Shown piece by piece: positions 49,567 through 60,411 of a stretch of DNA of 64,000 nucleotides; the first letter of the stretch is position 1, and every line of letters begins with the position of its first letter. The stretch is taken from assembly GCF_013423955.1 (NCBI RefSeq), contig NZ_JACCKX010000001.1, forward strand, positions 558,001-622,000, given 5' to 3'. The notes beneath the pieces are model-generated. The model did no database searches. It saw nothing but the letters and a program-made list of their open reading frames with translations, and was not told the origin of the DNA. This DNA comes from Ottowia beijingensis (GTDB lineage Bacteria; Pseudomonadota; Gammaproteobacteria; Burkholderiales; Burkholderiaceae_C). The position numbers were made by a program, and so were the translations under genes.

Positions 49567-49643
49567 TGGCGCGGCTGGCAGGATTCGAACCCACGACCCC
49601 TTGGTTCGTAGCCAAGTACTCTATCCAACTGAGCTACAGCCGC
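49567..49643 (-). tRNA. tRNA-Arg (anticodon ACG)
   Basis: The 77-nt cloverleaf has acceptor GCGGCTG paired with CAGCCGC, discriminator G and encoded CCA. The D arm is GCTCAGTTGGATAGAGT, the anticodon stem-loop CTTGG-CTACGAA-CCAAG (anticodon ACG), and the T loop TTCGAAT. It lies 30 bp after the CAT tRNA on the same strand. Confidence 0.97.
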
Positions 49644-49673
49644 GCGAAGCCCGCAATTCTAACACAAGAAATT

Positions 49674-49750
49674 TGGTAGGCCGTGCAGGACTTGAACCTG
49701 CGACCAAGGGATTATGAGTCCCCTGCTCTGACCAACTGAGCTAACGGCCC
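49674..49750 (-). tRNA. tRNA with CAT anticodon (Met elongator or Ile2)
   Basis: The 77-nt cloverleaf has acceptor GGGCCGT with ACGGCCT and encoded CCA. The anticodon loop is CTCATAA, the T arm has GGTTCAAGTCC. The ACTCATAATC region and TTGGTCGC variable part resemble lysidine-modified tRNA-Ile2 as much as tRNA-Met; automatic tools usually call it Met. The hrcA reading frame runs into its first 39 bases. Confidence 0.9.
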
Positions 49751-50784
49751 GCCAAGCGCGTGATTCCAGGCGTTGCCACCCGGCTTGCCCTGGCTGAGCG
49801 CGTTGCTGACCAGCCGCGACGTGATGTCGACGATCTGGATCATGCGGTCGTAAGGCATGCGCGTGGGGCCGATCACGCCGAGCGTGCCGACCACCTGGCC
49901 ATCCACCTCGTACGGCGCGCTGACGACCGACAGGTCTTCCACCGGCACGGTCTGGCTTTCGCCGCCGATGAAAATGCGCACGCCCTCGGCCTCGCTCGAT
50001 ACGTCGAGCAGCCGCATCAGTTGCGCCTTCTGCTCGAACAGGTCGAACGCGCGGCGCAGCTGGTTCATGTCGCTGGAGAAATCGGTCACCGCCAACAGAT
50101 TGCGCTCGCCCGAGATCACCACCTCGTCCTGCGCCTGGCTCATGACCTCGGAGCCGACCTGCACCGCCGCCTGCATCAGCTTGGCGATCTCGCCGCGCAG
50201 GCGGTCCACCTCGTGGTGCAGGCGCGCGCGCACCTGCTCGATGGCCATGCCGGAGAAGTTGGCGTTGAGGTAGTTCGACGCCTCCTGCAGTTCCGACGCC
50301 GTGTAGTCGGTGTCGGTGAACAGCACGCGGTTCTGCACGTCGCCGTCGGGCGCCACGATGATCAGCAGCAGGCGCCGCTCGGACAGGCGCAGGAACTCGA
50401 TGTGCTTGAACACCGACGAGCGGCGCGGCGCCATCACCACGCCGACGAAGTGCGACAGGTTGGACAGCAGCTGCGCCGCGTTGGCGATCACCTTTGCGGC
50501 TGGTCGGGCGTCAGTGCCGGCGCGTCCATCTCGCCCTGCTGCGCCGTCAGCATGGTGTCGACGAACAGGCGGTAACCGCGCGCCGTGGGCACGCGCCCGG
50601 CCGAGGTGTGCGGGCTGGCGATCAGGCCGATCTCCTCCAGGTCCGACATCACGTTGCGGATGGTGGCGGGCGACAGATCGAGCCCCGAGGCGCGCGACAG
50701 CGTGCGCGAACCGACGGGCTGGCCGTCGGCGATGTAGCGCTCGATCAGGGTCTTGAGCAGCAGGCGTGCACGGTCGTCGAGCAT
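49712..50784 (-). CDS. hrcA: heat-inducible transcription repressor HrcA (one-base frameshift; C-terminus runs into tRNA)
   Basis: HrcA represses groE and dnaK operons by binding CIRCE. The N-terminal winged helix reads [42 protein letters not shown] and [18 protein letters not shown]. One base is missing at TTT 50493-50495; restored it reads [18 protein letters not shown]. Later parts: [69 protein letters not shown]. The frame then continues ~23 codons into the CAT tRNA, so the protein is ~357 rather than ~335 residues. No CIRCE was found here. Confidence 0.92.
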
Positions 50785-50810
50785 TCAAATCATTATGATG
50801 TAATTTGTTC

Positions 50811-51707
50811 ATGAGCCTTCAGTTTCACCGTGTCGCACTGGTCGGGAAGTACCAGGATTCGGCCTCTTCCGCCGTGCCGGACTCGACCCGAGAAATCATT
50901 GCCGAGATCGCCGGCTTTCTGACGGCCCAGGGTTGCCAGGTGGTGCTGGCCGAGCGCACCGCGCACAGCACCGGGCTCGACCAGTACCCCGCCCTCGACG
51001 TGGCCACCATCGGCAACGAATGCGACCTGGCGGTGGTGGTGGGTGGCGACGGCACCATGCTCGGCATCGGCCGGCAGCTGGCGCGTTACGGCACGCCCCT
51101 GATCGGCATCAACCAGGGGCGGCTGGGCTTCATCACCGACATTCCGCTGGAGGGCTACCACGAAACGCTGTCGGCCATGCTGGGCGGCGCGTTCGAGGAA
51201 GACCACCGCAGCCTGATGCATGGCAAGGTGATGCGCGAGGGCGAGTGCGTGTTCGAGGCCTTCGCCATGAACGACGTGGTAGTGAACCGCGGCGCCGTGG
51301 CCAGCATGGTGGAACTGCGCGTCGAGGTCAACGGCCACTTCGTGGCCAACCACCGGGCCGACGGCATCATCGTGGCCACGCCCACCGGCTCCACGGCCTA
51401 TGCGCTGTCGGCCGGCGGGCCGCTGCTGCACCCGCTGGTGCCGGCCTGGGCGCTGGTGCCGATCGCGCCGCACACCTTGTCGAACCGGCCGATCGTGGTG
51501 GCGGATCCGGTGGAGATCGCCATCGAGATCGTCTCCGGCAAGGACGCCAGCGCCAGCTTCGACATGCAGTCGCTGGCCTCGCTGCACCATGGCGACCGCA
51601 TCGTGGTGCGGCGCTCCGAGTTCCGCGTGCGCTTTCTGCACCCCACGGGCTGGAGCTACTTCGACACGCTGCGCAAGAAATTGCACTGGAACGAGGGCGG
51701 GGTATGA
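50811..51707 (+). CDS. nadK: NAD kinase
   Basis: Phosphorylates NAD to NADP. It is intact at 298 residues from ATG 50811 ([16 protein letters not shown]). The GGDG motif is in [33 protein letters not shown], the conserved [10 protein letters not shown] and [26 protein letters not shown] are present. It is divergent from hrcA across 26 bp that are AT-rich for this genome and must hold both promoters. A repeat lies between it and recN. Confidence 0.97.
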   Translation: MSLQFHRVALVGKYQDSASSAVPDSTREIIAEIAGFLTAQGCQVVLAERTAHSTGLDQYPALDVATIGNECDLAVVVGGDGTMLGIGRQLARYGTPLIGINQGRLGFITDIPLEGYHETLSAMLGGAFEEDHRSLMHGKVMREGECVFEAFAMNDVVVNRGAVASMVELRVEVNGHFVANHRADGIIVATPTGSTAYALSAGGPLLHPLVPAWALVPIAPHTLSNRPIVVADPVEIAIEIVSGKDASASFDMQSLASLHHGDRIVVRRSEFRVRFLHPTGWSYFDTLRKKLHWNEGGV

Positions 51708-51710
51708 CGT

Positions 51711-51818
51711 CCCCTGAGTCGCCTGCGGCGCCTTCCCTCAGGGGACGACGCCAGTGGCCGGGCCAAGCCCGCTCCACGGCGCCCCCGCGTGGCCTGCTCC
51801 GCGGCCGCTGGATTCGGG
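51711..51818. repeat. CCCCTGAG-type ~110-bp repeat (copy 3)
   Basis: CCCCTGAGTCGCCTGCGGCG, GGGGACGACGCCAGTGGCCG, CGTGGCCTGCTCCGCGGCCG. It lies between nadK and recN and matches the copies at 8603 and 39916. Confidence 0.65.
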
Positions 51819-51865
51819 GTGCCTGATGCACACCGGGCGACGCGACGACGCGGGAGATCATTGAC

Positions 51866-53572
51866 ATGGGTTTGCGCCACCTGACCCTGCGCGACTTCGT
51901 CATCGTCCCGGCGCTCGATCTGGCGCTGGGTCGCGGCTTCACGGCCCTGACCGGCGAGACGGGCGCCGGCAAGTCGATCCTGATCGACGCGCTGCAGCTG
52001 GTGCTGGGCGGGCGCGGCGATGCGCTGTGGGTGCGCGAAGGCCAGCCGCGCTGCGAGATCGGCGCCGAGTTCGACCTGCCCGAGACGGCACGCCCCTGGC
52101 TGGCTGAGCATGGCTTCGACACCGAATCCGGCGCCCTGCTGCTGCGCCGCACCATCGACAGTGCCGGCCGCAGCCGCGCCTGGATCAACGGCTCCAGCGC
52201 CACGCTGGCGCAGTTGCGCGAGTTGGGCGAGTGGCTGGTCGACATTCACGGCCAGCACGCCTGGCAAAGCCTGACGCGCCCCGCCGCCGTGCGCGAGCTG
52301 CTGGATGCCTATGCCGGCACCGATGCGCGCCCGATGACCGCCGCCTGGCAAGCCTGGCGCCAGGCCGACGCCACGCTGCAAGCCGCCCGCGCAGCCCAGA
52401 ACAGCCTGGCGCAGGAGCGCGAGCGCCTGCTGTGGCAGATCGGCGAACTCGACAAGCTGGCCCCGGCCAATGGCGAGTGGGACGAGCTGAACCAGCGCCA
52501 CGCCCGCCTGTCGCATGCGCAGGCGCTGATCGACGCCGCGCAGACGGCCAGCGCCGCGCTGGAAGGCGACGATGGCGAAGGCGGCGCCCTGCCCGCGCTG
52601 GCGCAGGCACAGAACGCGCTGGACGAGCAGCGCGGCATCGAACCCGAATTCGCCGCCCTGGTCGAGGTGCTGGAAGCCTGCGTGGCCCAGGCGCGCGATG
52701 CCGCCCACAGCCTGCACGGCTATCTGCGGCGCGCCGACCCCGACCCCGAGCAACTGGCCAAGCTGGACGAGCGCATGGGCCAATGGGTAGGCCTGGCGCG
52801 GCGCTTTCGCCGCCCGCCGGAAGAGCTGCACGCGGTGCTGGCGCAATGGCGCGCCGAGCTGGCGCAGCTGGAAGCGGCGGGCGACCTGGCACAGCTGGAG
52901 GCCGACGCTCAGGCCGCGCGTCAGGCGTATCTGCAGGCCGCGCAAGCCGTGTCGAAGCAGCGCCAGCAGGCCGCGCCGCGCCTGTCGCAGGCGGTGACCG
53001 CCGCGATGCAGGAGTTGGGCATGCAGGGCGGCCACTTCGAAGCGGCGATTGAGCGCCTGTCCGAGCCGGCGCAGCACGGCCTGGAGAACGTGCAGTTTTT
53101 GGTGGCAGCGCACACCGGATCAGCGCCACGCGCTATTGAACGTGTAGCATCCGGCGGTGAACTGTCACGCTTGGCGCTGGCCATCGCGGTGACCACCAGC
53201 GAACTGGGCAGCGTCGGAACGCTGGTGTTCGACGAGGTCGATTCGGGCGTGGGCGGCGCCGTGGCCGCCACCGTAGGCCAGCTGCTGCAGCGCTTGGGGC
53301 GCGACCGGCAGGTGCTGTGCGTCACCCATCTGCCGCAGGTGGCGGCGTGTGCCGACGAGCACCTGCTGGTCAGCAAGCAGGCTGGCGAAGGGGCCGCGCC
53401 CACCAGCACGGTGGCGCCCATCCAGGGCGAGCCGCGCACGCGCGAGATCGCCCGCATGCTGGGCGGCGAGCGCATTTCCGACACCACGCTGGCGCATGCG
53501 CAGGAGATGCTGAACGCGCCCGCGGCGGCGCCCGCAACGCCGCCGCGCGGCACGCGGAAGGCGCGCGCATGA
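51866..53572 (+). CDS. recN: DNA repair protein RecN
   Basis: RecN is an SMC-like ATPase of double-strand-break repair. It is intact at 568 residues. Walker [23 protein letters not shown], the conserved [13 protein letters not shown], a long coiled coil (~160-370), then the signature [13 protein letters not shown] and Walker [15 protein letters not shown] with [18 protein letters not shown]. It begins [14 protein letters not shown]. The stop overlaps the rapZ start (ATGA), so the two are translationally coupled. Confidence 0.97.
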   Translation: MGLRHLTLRDFVIVPALDLALGRGFTALTGETGAGKSILIDALQLVLGGRGDALWVREGQPRCEIGAEFDLPETARPWLAEHGFDTESGALLLRRTIDSAGRSRAWINGSSATLAQLRELGEWLVDIHGQHAWQSLTRPAAVRELLDAYAGTDARPMTAAWQAWRQADATLQAARAAQNSLAQERERLLWQIGELDKLAPANGEWDELNQRHARLSHAQALIDAAQTASAALEGDDGEGGALPALAQAQNALDEQRGIEPEFAALVEVLEACVAQARDAAHSLHGYLRRADPDPEQLAKLDERMGQWVGLARRFRRPPEELHAVLAQWRAELAQLEAAGDLAQLEADAQAARQAYLQAAQAVSKQRQQAAPRLSQAVTAAMQELGMQGGHFEAAIERLSEPAQHGLENVQFLVAAHTGSAPRAIERVASGGELSRLALAIAVTTSELGSVGTLVFDEVDSGVGGAVAATVGQLLQRLGRDRQVLCVTHLPQVAACADEHLLVSKQAGEGAAPTSTVAPIQGEPRTREIARMLGGERISDTTLAHAQEMLNAPAAAPATPPRGTRKARA

Positions 53573-54438
53573 GCATCGAACTGGTGGTCATCAGCGGCAT
53601 GTCCGGATCGGGCAAGTCGGTGGCGCTGCGCGCGCTGGAGGACGTGGGCTACTACTGCGTCGACAACCTGCCGCCCGAACTGCTGGAGCCCTTCATCGCG
53701 CTGCAGCAGCGCCTGGGCACGCGCCGGGTGGGCATTGCCATGGACGTGCGCAGCGGCGATTCGCTGCCGCAGCTGCCGCTGTTGCTGCATGGCCTGAGCG
53801 ACAGGGGCATCGCGCTGCGCCAGATCTTTCTGGACGCCGACGACGAAACCCTGGTGCGGCGCTTTTCCGAAACGCGGCGGCGCCACCCACTGTCGATGCC
53901 CGACGACCTGCAGGGCCGGCAGGCGCTGCCGCAGGCGATCGAGAAAGAGCGCCGCCTGCTGGCCGACCTGCGCGAGCGCTCGCACGTCATCGACACCAGC
54001 CACCGGCGGCCGTCGCAGCTGCTGGCGGTGGTCAAGCAGCTCATCGCCGCGCCCACGGCGCACCTGACGCTGGTGTTCGAATCCTTCGCCTTCAAGCGCG
54101 GCATTGCGCTGGATGCGGATTACGTGTTCGACGTGCGCATGCTGCCCAACCCGCACTACGACACCGAGCTGCGCCCCATGACCGGGCGCGACCAGCCGGT
54201 CGCCGACTTCCTGGCGCAGCAGCCCGAGGTGCAGCTGATGCGCCAGCAGATCGCCGACTTCCTGCGCACCTGGCTGCCGGCGCTGGCGCGCGACCACCGC
54301 AGCTACGTCACGGTGGCCATCGGCTGCACGGGCGGGCAGCACCGCTCGGTGTACCTGGTGGAGCAGCTGGTGCAACAGTTCAGCGCCGAGTGGCTGACGC
54401 TGGCACGCCACCGCGAGCTGGACGGCATTCAAAAATAA
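53569..54438 (+). CDS. rapZ: RNase adapter protein RapZ
   Basis: RapZ is a nucleotide-binding protein; in E. coli it guides RNase E to the GlmZ sRNA. It is intact at 289 residues from ATG 53569. Walker [19 protein letters not shown] is at 8-25, [13 protein letters not shown] follows, and the C-terminal domain has [28 protein letters not shown] and [18 protein letters not shown]. In betaproteobacteria the target RNA may differ. It overlaps recN by four bases. Confidence 0.96.
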   Translation: MSIELVVISGMSGSGKSVALRALEDVGYYCVDNLPPELLEPFIALQQRLGTRRVGIAMDVRSGDSLPQLPLLLHGLSDRGIALRQIFLDADDETLVRRFSETRRRHPLSMPDDLQGRQALPQAIEKERRLLADLRERSHVIDTSHRRPSQLLAVVKQLIAAPTAHLTLVFESFAFKRGIALDADYVFDVRMLPNPHYDTELRPMTGRDQPVADFLAQQPEVQLMRQQIADFLRTWLPALARDHRSYVTVAIGCTGGQHRSVYLVEQLVQQFSAEWLTLARHRELDGIQK

Positions 54439-54517
54439 TAGCTGCTTGCGATTGATTTGAAACGATTTCAGGCTTTTTATATCTGAAATCGTTTACTGAC
54501 AGGCGCAAGCAGCTATC
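54438..54517. repeat. TAGCTGCTTGCGC palindromic repeat (best-preserved copy)
   Basis: TAATAGCTGCTTGCG, then GAAACGATTTCAG and its inverted CTGAAATCGTTT around TTTTTATAT, then GGCGCAAGCAGCTATC. It starts at the rapZ stop codon. Both the outer ends and the inner pair are inverted repeats, so it could form a long hairpin or act as a terminator. Confidence 0.85.
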
Positions 54518-54550
54518 TTTATTGATCAACCACAACGCTCGGACAGCGTT

Positions 54551-54622
54551 GCATGCGCGGGTTGCCCGCGATCAAGCCTTGGTGGCGACGAGTCGCCTCA
54601 TCGCGGGCAAGCCCGCTCCCAC
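54551..54622. repeat. REP pair (Pseudomonas type), one degenerate half
   Basis: GCATGCGCGGGTTGCCCGCG and the intact GCGGGCAAGCCCGCTCCCAC. It lies 30 bp after the TAGCTG repeat, between rapZ and mutY. Confidence 0.75.
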
Positions 54623-54694
54623 ACAGCGGATGCAGGCCGCGCGTCATTCGAGACTTCTTGATCATCACGCTTTATCGACAGCCTACCTGGCCGC

Positions 54695-55738
54695 TCAAGC
54701 CTGCGCCTGCAGAAACCTGCGGATCGGCGCCGGCAGGCCCAGCGCTGGCCATTCATGGGGCGTGAACCAGCGGCCGTCGTCGCCCAGCGCGGTGCCCGGC
54801 AACCGGGCGCTGACGATGTGGATGTCCAGGTCGCGGTGCGTCAGCACATGCCGGAACGGCGCGTGCTCGATCGCCTCCGCGCGCGCGGCCGGCGGCAGGC
54901 TGTCCGTCAAGGCCTCGCGCCCTTCGTGCAGCGGCAGGCAGAACAGGCGCGCCCAGATGCCCTTGTCGGGCCGCTGCTGCAGCCACACCCGGCCTTGCTC
55001 GTCCTGCGCGTGCAGCAGCCACAGCGTGATCTGCCCGCGCGCCACGCGCCGCGTCTTGACCGGGTAGCGCGCGGGTGCGCCCTGGCCCGCCGCCACGCAG
55101 TCACCGACCAGCGGGCACACCGTGCAGGCCGGTCGCCGCAGCGTGCAGATGCCGGCGCCCAGGTCCATCAGTCCCTGCGTGTAGGCGGGCATGCTGCGGG
55201 CCAGGTCGTGCTCGGGCAGCAGGCTTTCGGCCCGCGCCCACAGCGCGCGCTCGTGGCGGGCTTCGCTCAGGTCGTCGTCGATGCCGAAGGCGCGCGTCAG
55301 CACGCGCTTGACGTTGCCGTCCAGGATGGCGGCGCGCTCGCCGAAGCAGAACGCCGCGATGGCCGCCGCCGTCGAGCGGCCGATGCCCGGCAGCGTGGCC
55401 AGCTCGGCCGCCGTGCGCGGAAACGCGCCGCCGAAGCGCGCCATCACCTCGCACGCGCAGCGGTGCAGGTTGCGCGCACGCGAGTAGTAGCCCAGCCCGC
55501 TCCACAGCCCCAGCACTTCATCCTCGGGCGCGGCGGCCAGGCGGGCGACGTCGGGAAAGCGCTCGAGAAAGCGCGCGTAGTAGCCCAGCACCGTCGTCAC
55601 CTGCGTCTGCTGCAGCATGATTTCCGACAGCCACACGCGGTACGGATCGCGCGTGCCCTGCCACGGCAGGCCGTGGCGGCCGTGCTGGCGCTGCCAGTCG
55701 ATGATGCGGGCGGAAAACGCCGCGCCGCGGCGCGTCAC
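54695..55738 (-). CDS. mutY: A/G-specific adenine glycosylase MutY
   Basis: MutY removes adenine opposite 8-oxoguanine. It is intact at 347 residues. The start is a GTG at 55738 overlapping the dynamin-like stop (GTGA). VWLSEIMLQQTQVTTVLGYY, ATLPGIGRSTAAAIAAF with the catalytic Asp in AAILDGNVKRVLTR, and the 4Fe-4S ligands CTLRRPACTVCPLVGDC are present. The C-terminal NUDIX-like domain (VWLQQRPDKGIWARLFCLPL, HVLTHRDLDIHIV) recognises 8-oxoG. mutM lies one gene away. Confidence 0.96.
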   Translation of the reverse strand: MTRRGAAFSARIIDWQRQHGRHGLPWQGTRDPYRVWLSEIMLQQTQVTTVLGYYARFLERFPDVARLAAAPEDEVLGLWSGLGYYSRARNLHRCACEVMARFGGAFPRTAAELATLPGIGRSTAAAIAAFCFGERAAILDGNVKRVLTRAFGIDDDLSEARHERALWARAESLLPEHDLARSMPAYTQGLMDLGAGICTLRRPACTVCPLVGDCVAAGQGAPARYPVKTRRVARGQITLWLLHAQDEQGRVWLQQRPDKGIWARLFCLPLHEGREALTDSLPPAARAEAIEHAPFRHVLTHRDLDIHIVSARLPGTALGDDGRWFTPHEWPALGLPAPIRRFLQAQA

Positions 55739-57728
55739 GCCGGCACGGCCTCGGCGTGCTCGGACGGTGTGGCCTGGTCGGCGCTGGCGGTCTGCAGCTC
55801 GCGGCTGAGGGTGGCGAGCCGCCGCTCAATGGCGTCGAGGGCGGACTCCTGCTCCTCGATCTCGCCGATGCGCAGATCGAGCCCACCCGCGGCGTCCTGG
55901 ATGCGCTGGATCGCCTCGATGCGGCGGCCGTAGGCGCGGCGGCGCTCACGCAGTTGTGCATCGAGCTGGCTCGAGGTGGACTTGTTCCACAGCTCGATCT
56001 CGCCCAGCGCCGTCTCGAAGATCGAGCGCACGCGCGCCAGCAGCGCGCGCACCAGCTTCTCGGCGAACTCGGGCCGCGCCAGCTGCACCATGTTGCCCAC
56101 GCCCAGGTACTGCAGGTGGCTGCGCTCGACGGCATCCAGGTCCTTCTCGAAGCGGTCCATGGTGGGCGGCACCACCGCCTGCAGCGAAAAGCCGTACTCG
56201 GTGTTGAGCTGACGGAACGAGGTCGTCAGCATGGCGTGGATCTCGGTCTCCAGCGTCTGCACCTGCTGCATCACGCCGCGCAGGTTGTCGAAGCCCTTGG
56301 CGTACGACTTCTTGATGCCCAGCTTCAGGCCCGGCTCGCGCAGCGCCGTGCTCAGCACCGCCAGCTCGCGCTTGATGGACGAGCTGCCCAGCAGCTTGAA
56401 CACGTCGCGCAGCAGCTTCAGGTGCACCGAGCGCACGGCCAGCACGCTGGCGGCGCTGCGGTCGAAGTCGGCCTTCTCCTGCTCGACGCGCAGGCGCATC
56501 TGGCGGATCACGGTGTGGTTCTTGCCGCGCAGGCCCTTCAGCTCCAGCATCTGCTCGGACAGCTCGCGCCGGCGGATGCCCAGCGTGCGCGTGGCATCCG
56601 TCTGCACGCGGCCGACGCTGGAGCGGATCGCGCCTTCCAGCACCGCCTGCCGCGCGCCCAGCACCTGCTGGCCCAGCATCTGCTCGAAATTCGGCAGGCG
56701 GCTTTCGGCCAGCAGCGCGGCATCGCCGCGCACCTTGGCCAGCAGCCCCTTCTGCGCCGACAGCGCCAGCACCTGCTGCGCGTCCAGCGCCAGCGTCTGT
56801 GCCGTGTCGGCGCGCTGGCGGCCGATCTGCGCCTCGATCTGCGCCGCGCTGCTCAGCTCGTCCCACAGCGTGTCGATCTTGTTCAGCACCACGAAGCGCG
56901 TGCCGGCGCTGTCTTCCATGGTCGCCAGGTGTTCGCGCCAGATCGTCAGGTCGGACTTGGTCACCCCGGTGTCGGCCGCCAGGATGAACACCACGGCCTG
57001 CGCCTGAGGGATCAGGTTGACGGTCAGCTCCGGCTCGGCGCCGATGGCGTTCAGGCCGGGCGTGTCGAGCACCACCAGGCCCTGCTTGAGCAGCGGGTGC
57101 GCCATGTTGATGAGTGCGTGGCGCCAGCGCGGGACCTCGACGGCGCCGGAGGCGTTGACGGGCGGGTTGTCCTCGGGCCGGTCGTCGTGCCAGAAGCCGA
57201 GCGCGCGCGCCTCGTCCTTGGTCACGTGCAGCACTTCGGACACCTTTTCCATGGCGCCGGCCAGCTGCTCGGGGTCGTTCACGTCGAGGTCGACCCGCGT
57301 CCACTTCTCGGGCACCATGCGCCATTCGAGCAGGGCCTGCGGCTGCAGGCGGGTCTCGATGGGCAGCAGGCGCAGGCAGGGCGGCAGGTCGGCCTCGTAG
57401 CCCAGTTCGGTCGGGCACATGGTGGTGCGCCCGGCGCTGGCCGGCATGATGCGGCGGCCGTAGCCGGCAAAGAACACGGCGTTGATCAGCTCGGACTTGC
57501 CGCGCGAGAACTCGGCCACGAAGGCCACCATGACCTTGTCGGAGCGCAATTGCTCGATCAGGCGCTGCAGCTCTCGTCGGCGCCGTCGTCCAGCAGTTGC
57601 TGTTCGCGCAGCCAGTCGCCCAGCACCTTCAGGCGCAGGCCCATCTCGCGGCGCCACGCGCCGTGCTTGTCGAACTGCTCGTTGAAACCTGCCACCGCCA
57701 CTGAAGCCACTCCCGGAGTTCGGGCCAT
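55735..57728 (-). CDS. dynamin-family GTPase (one-base frameshift)
   Basis: Bacterial dynamin-like protein, ~664 residues after correction. The N-terminal part (MARTPGVASVAVAGFNEQFD to WLREQQLLDDGADE) joins the next frame, with one base missing near 57571-57576. G1 is in AEFSRGKSELINAVFF, G3 in VVLDTPGLNAIG, G4 in VVLNKIDTLWDEL. Long helical regions follow (VLEGAIRSSVGRVQTDATR, SSQLDAQLRERRRAYGRRIEA), ending in a coiled coil. It could be involved in membrane remodelling or stress. Translationally coupled to mutY. Role inferred from family only. Confidence 0.85.
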
Positions 57729-57800
57729 ATTACACCGCGCCCCGCGCCGGAACCCGCGCCTTCGGGCCTGCACAAGCGCAAGGCGTGACCTAAGTCGCCG

Positions 57801-58615
57801 TCAGGCGCGCTGGCACACCGGGCAGAAGAATGTCGAGCGCTGGCCCTGCCGGATTTGCCGCAGCGGTGTGGCGCACTTCAGACAGGGCTGGCCGGCCCGG
57901 CCGTAGACCGCCGCTTCCAGCTGGAAGTGCCCGTCCTCGCCCGTGGCGCTGGAAAAGTCGCGCAGCGTGCTGCCGCCGCGCTCCACGGCGCGCGCCAGCA
58001 CCTCGCGCACCGCCGCGTGCAGGCGGTCGGCCCGCGCGCGCGACAGCCGGTCGGCCCGCGTGGTGGGCCGGATGCCGGCCATGAACAGCGCCTCGGACGC
58101 GTAGATGTTGCCCACGCCCACCACCACGTCGCCCGCCAGCAGCACCTGCTTGATGGGCGCCCGGCGCGCGCGCAGGCCGGCGTGGAAGGCGGCCGCATCG
58201 AACTGCTCGCCCAGCGGCTCCATGCCCAGCCTGGCCAGCAGCTTGCGCGCCGGGTCGGCGCTCACCCCGGCCGACCACACCACGGCGCCGAAGCGGCGCG
58301 GGTCGTGCAGCCGCAGCGTGCCTTGCGTGGTGACGAGGTCGAAATGGTCGTGCCGCCCGGCCTCGGGGGCTCGCTGCGAAAGCTCAGGCTGCCGGACATG
58401 CCCAGGTGCACCAGCAGCACGCCATCGTCCAGTTGCAGCACCAGGTACTTGCCGCGCCGGCCCACGTCCTGCACGTACTGCCCCACCAGGGCCTCGGGCG
58501 CCAGCCCCAGCGGCCAGCGCAGCGGCAGGCCGGCGCGCGCGGCCAGGATGCGCGCGCCGCGAATCCGGTCGGCAAAGCTGCGCCGCGTGACTTCGACTTC
58601 AGGCAGTTCCGGCAT
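57801..58615 (-). CDS. mutM: formamidopyrimidine-DNA glycosylase MutM (one-base frameshift)
   Basis: MutM excises 8-oxoguanine and FaPy lesions. Catalytic Pro2 is in [32 protein letters not shown] precedes the break at GGGGG 58365-58369. After one base, [37 protein letters not shown] and [18 protein letters not shown] are in frame, with the zinc finger [24 protein letters not shown] at the end. The total is ~271 residues. It is divergent from the TPR gene by only 20 bp. Confidence 0.95.
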
Positions 58616-58635
58616 GTCCAGAAGGATCAACAGGC

Positions 58636-60409
58636 ATGGATTATTATGGGTTGATGCAGCATTTTCACCGCGTCGCCTGCGGGCTGGCGCTGGCTCTGGC
58701 GGCCACGGCCACGCTGGCGCAAACCCCGGCCGCGCCGCAGGCTGCAGCCTCCAGCGCACCCGCCGACGCCGACGCCCCGCCCGCCCAGTCGCGCCTCACC
58801 GCGCGCCTGATGTACGAGTTGCTGATCAGCGAAATGCTGTTCCGCCAGGGCGACGCGCAGAACAGCACCGGCACCATGCTGAGCGCAGCGCGCCGCACGG
58901 GCGACGAATCGCTGTTCAAGCGGGCCACCGAGATGGCGATCCAGTCGCGCTCCGGCCCCGGTGCGCTGGACACCGCGCGTGCCTGGCGCCAGGCACACCC
59001 CAGCTCCATCGAAGCCAGCCGCTACGAACTGCAGGTACTGATCGTGCTGGGCCGCATCGCCGAAACCGAGGCACCCCTGCGCGCCGTGCTGGCGTCGCTG
59101 CCGGCGGAAGAAAAATCGCCTTCATCACCGCGCTGCCGGCGCTGTACCAGCGCGCGCCCGACAAGGCGGAAGCCGCGCAGACGGTGCAGCGCGCACTGTC
59201 CGAGGCGGTCAAGATTTCGGCCCTGGCGCCCGCGGCGTGGACCACCATCGGCCGCATGCGCCTGCAGAACAACGACCACGCCGGCGCCCTGGCCGCGGCC
59301 ACCCTGGGGCAGGATGCCAACGCGCAGTCGGAATGGCCGGCGCTGCTGGCGCTGCAGCTCATGTCGGGCGCGGGCGAGGCCAAGGCCGAGGCGCTGATCC
59401 AGCGCCACCTGTCGCACCCCGACGCGCGGCCCGAAGTGCACATCGGCTACGCCCGCGCGCTGGTCGAACAGGGCCGCCACGCCGACGCCCATGCGCAGCT
59501 CAACACCCTGCTGCACCGCTCGCCCGACAACGCCGAAGCCTGGCTGGTGCGCGGCGCGCTGTACGCCGACGAGCGCAAGGACACCGAGGCCGAGGCCGAC
59601 CTGCAGCACTACCTGAACCTGGCCAGGCAGCCCGACCAGACCGCCGGCGCCGACCACGCCCGCCTGATGCTGGCGCGCATCGCCGAGCGCCGTGGCGACT
59701 ACGCCGCGGCCGAGCGCTGGCTGGCCAGCGTGGATTCGCCCGACCAGCTGCTGGCGGTGCAGACCCGCCGCGCGCAGATCCTGGCGCGCCAGGGCCGTCT
59801 GGACGAGGCGCGCCAGGCCATCCGCAACGTGCCCGAGCGCAAGCCCGAGGACGCCCGCCAGAAGCTGCTGACCGAAGCCCAGTTGCTGCGCGACCACCAG
59901 CAACCCGAGCAGGCCTACCAACTGCTGACTGAAGAGCTGAAGAAGGACCCCGACGACGAAGGCCTGCTGTACGACGCGGCCATGGCGGCCGAGCGGCTCG
60001 ACCGCATGAACGAGATGGAGCGGCTGATGCGCCGCCTGATCGAACTGAACCCCGACGCCGCGCACGCCTACAACGCACTGGGTTACTCGCTGGCCGATCG
60101 CAACCTGCGCCTGCCCGAAGCCAGGCAGTTGATCGAGAAGGCCGTGCAGTTGTCCCCGACGACAGCTTCATCCAGGACAGCCTGGGCTGGGTGCATTTCC
60201 GCATGGGCAACGTGCGCGAAGCGCGCAAGATTCTGGAAGCTGCCTACAAGAAGCGCCCCGACCCCGAAATCGCCGCCCACCTGGGTGAAGTGCTGTGGGT
60301 GCAGGGCCACCACGACGAGGCGCGCCGCATCTGGCGCGACGGCTTGCGCCAGGACATGGACAACGAGACGCTGCAGAAGACGCTGAAGCGATTCGGGGTG
60401 ACGCCTTGA
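58636..60409 (+). CDS. TPR-repeat periplasmic protein (two one-base frameshifts)
   Basis: Secreted tetratricopeptide protein, ~591 residues after correction; a conserved partner of lolB-ispE in Burkholderiales. A Sec signal ([23 protein letters not shown]) follows the first ATG at 58636, which has AAGGA at 58622-58626. An ATG at 58654 is the alternative start. TPR pairs include [43 protein letters not shown] and [21 protein letters not shown]. It breaks at AAAAA 59111-59115 and CCCC 60154-60157. The specific role is unknown. Confidence 0.85.
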
Positions 60410-60411
60410 CG

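Noticed and set aside
50785..50810. CIRCE operator at hrcA
   Set aside because: No TTAGCACTC-N9-GAGTGCTAA-like sequence is present in the hrcA/nadK gap.
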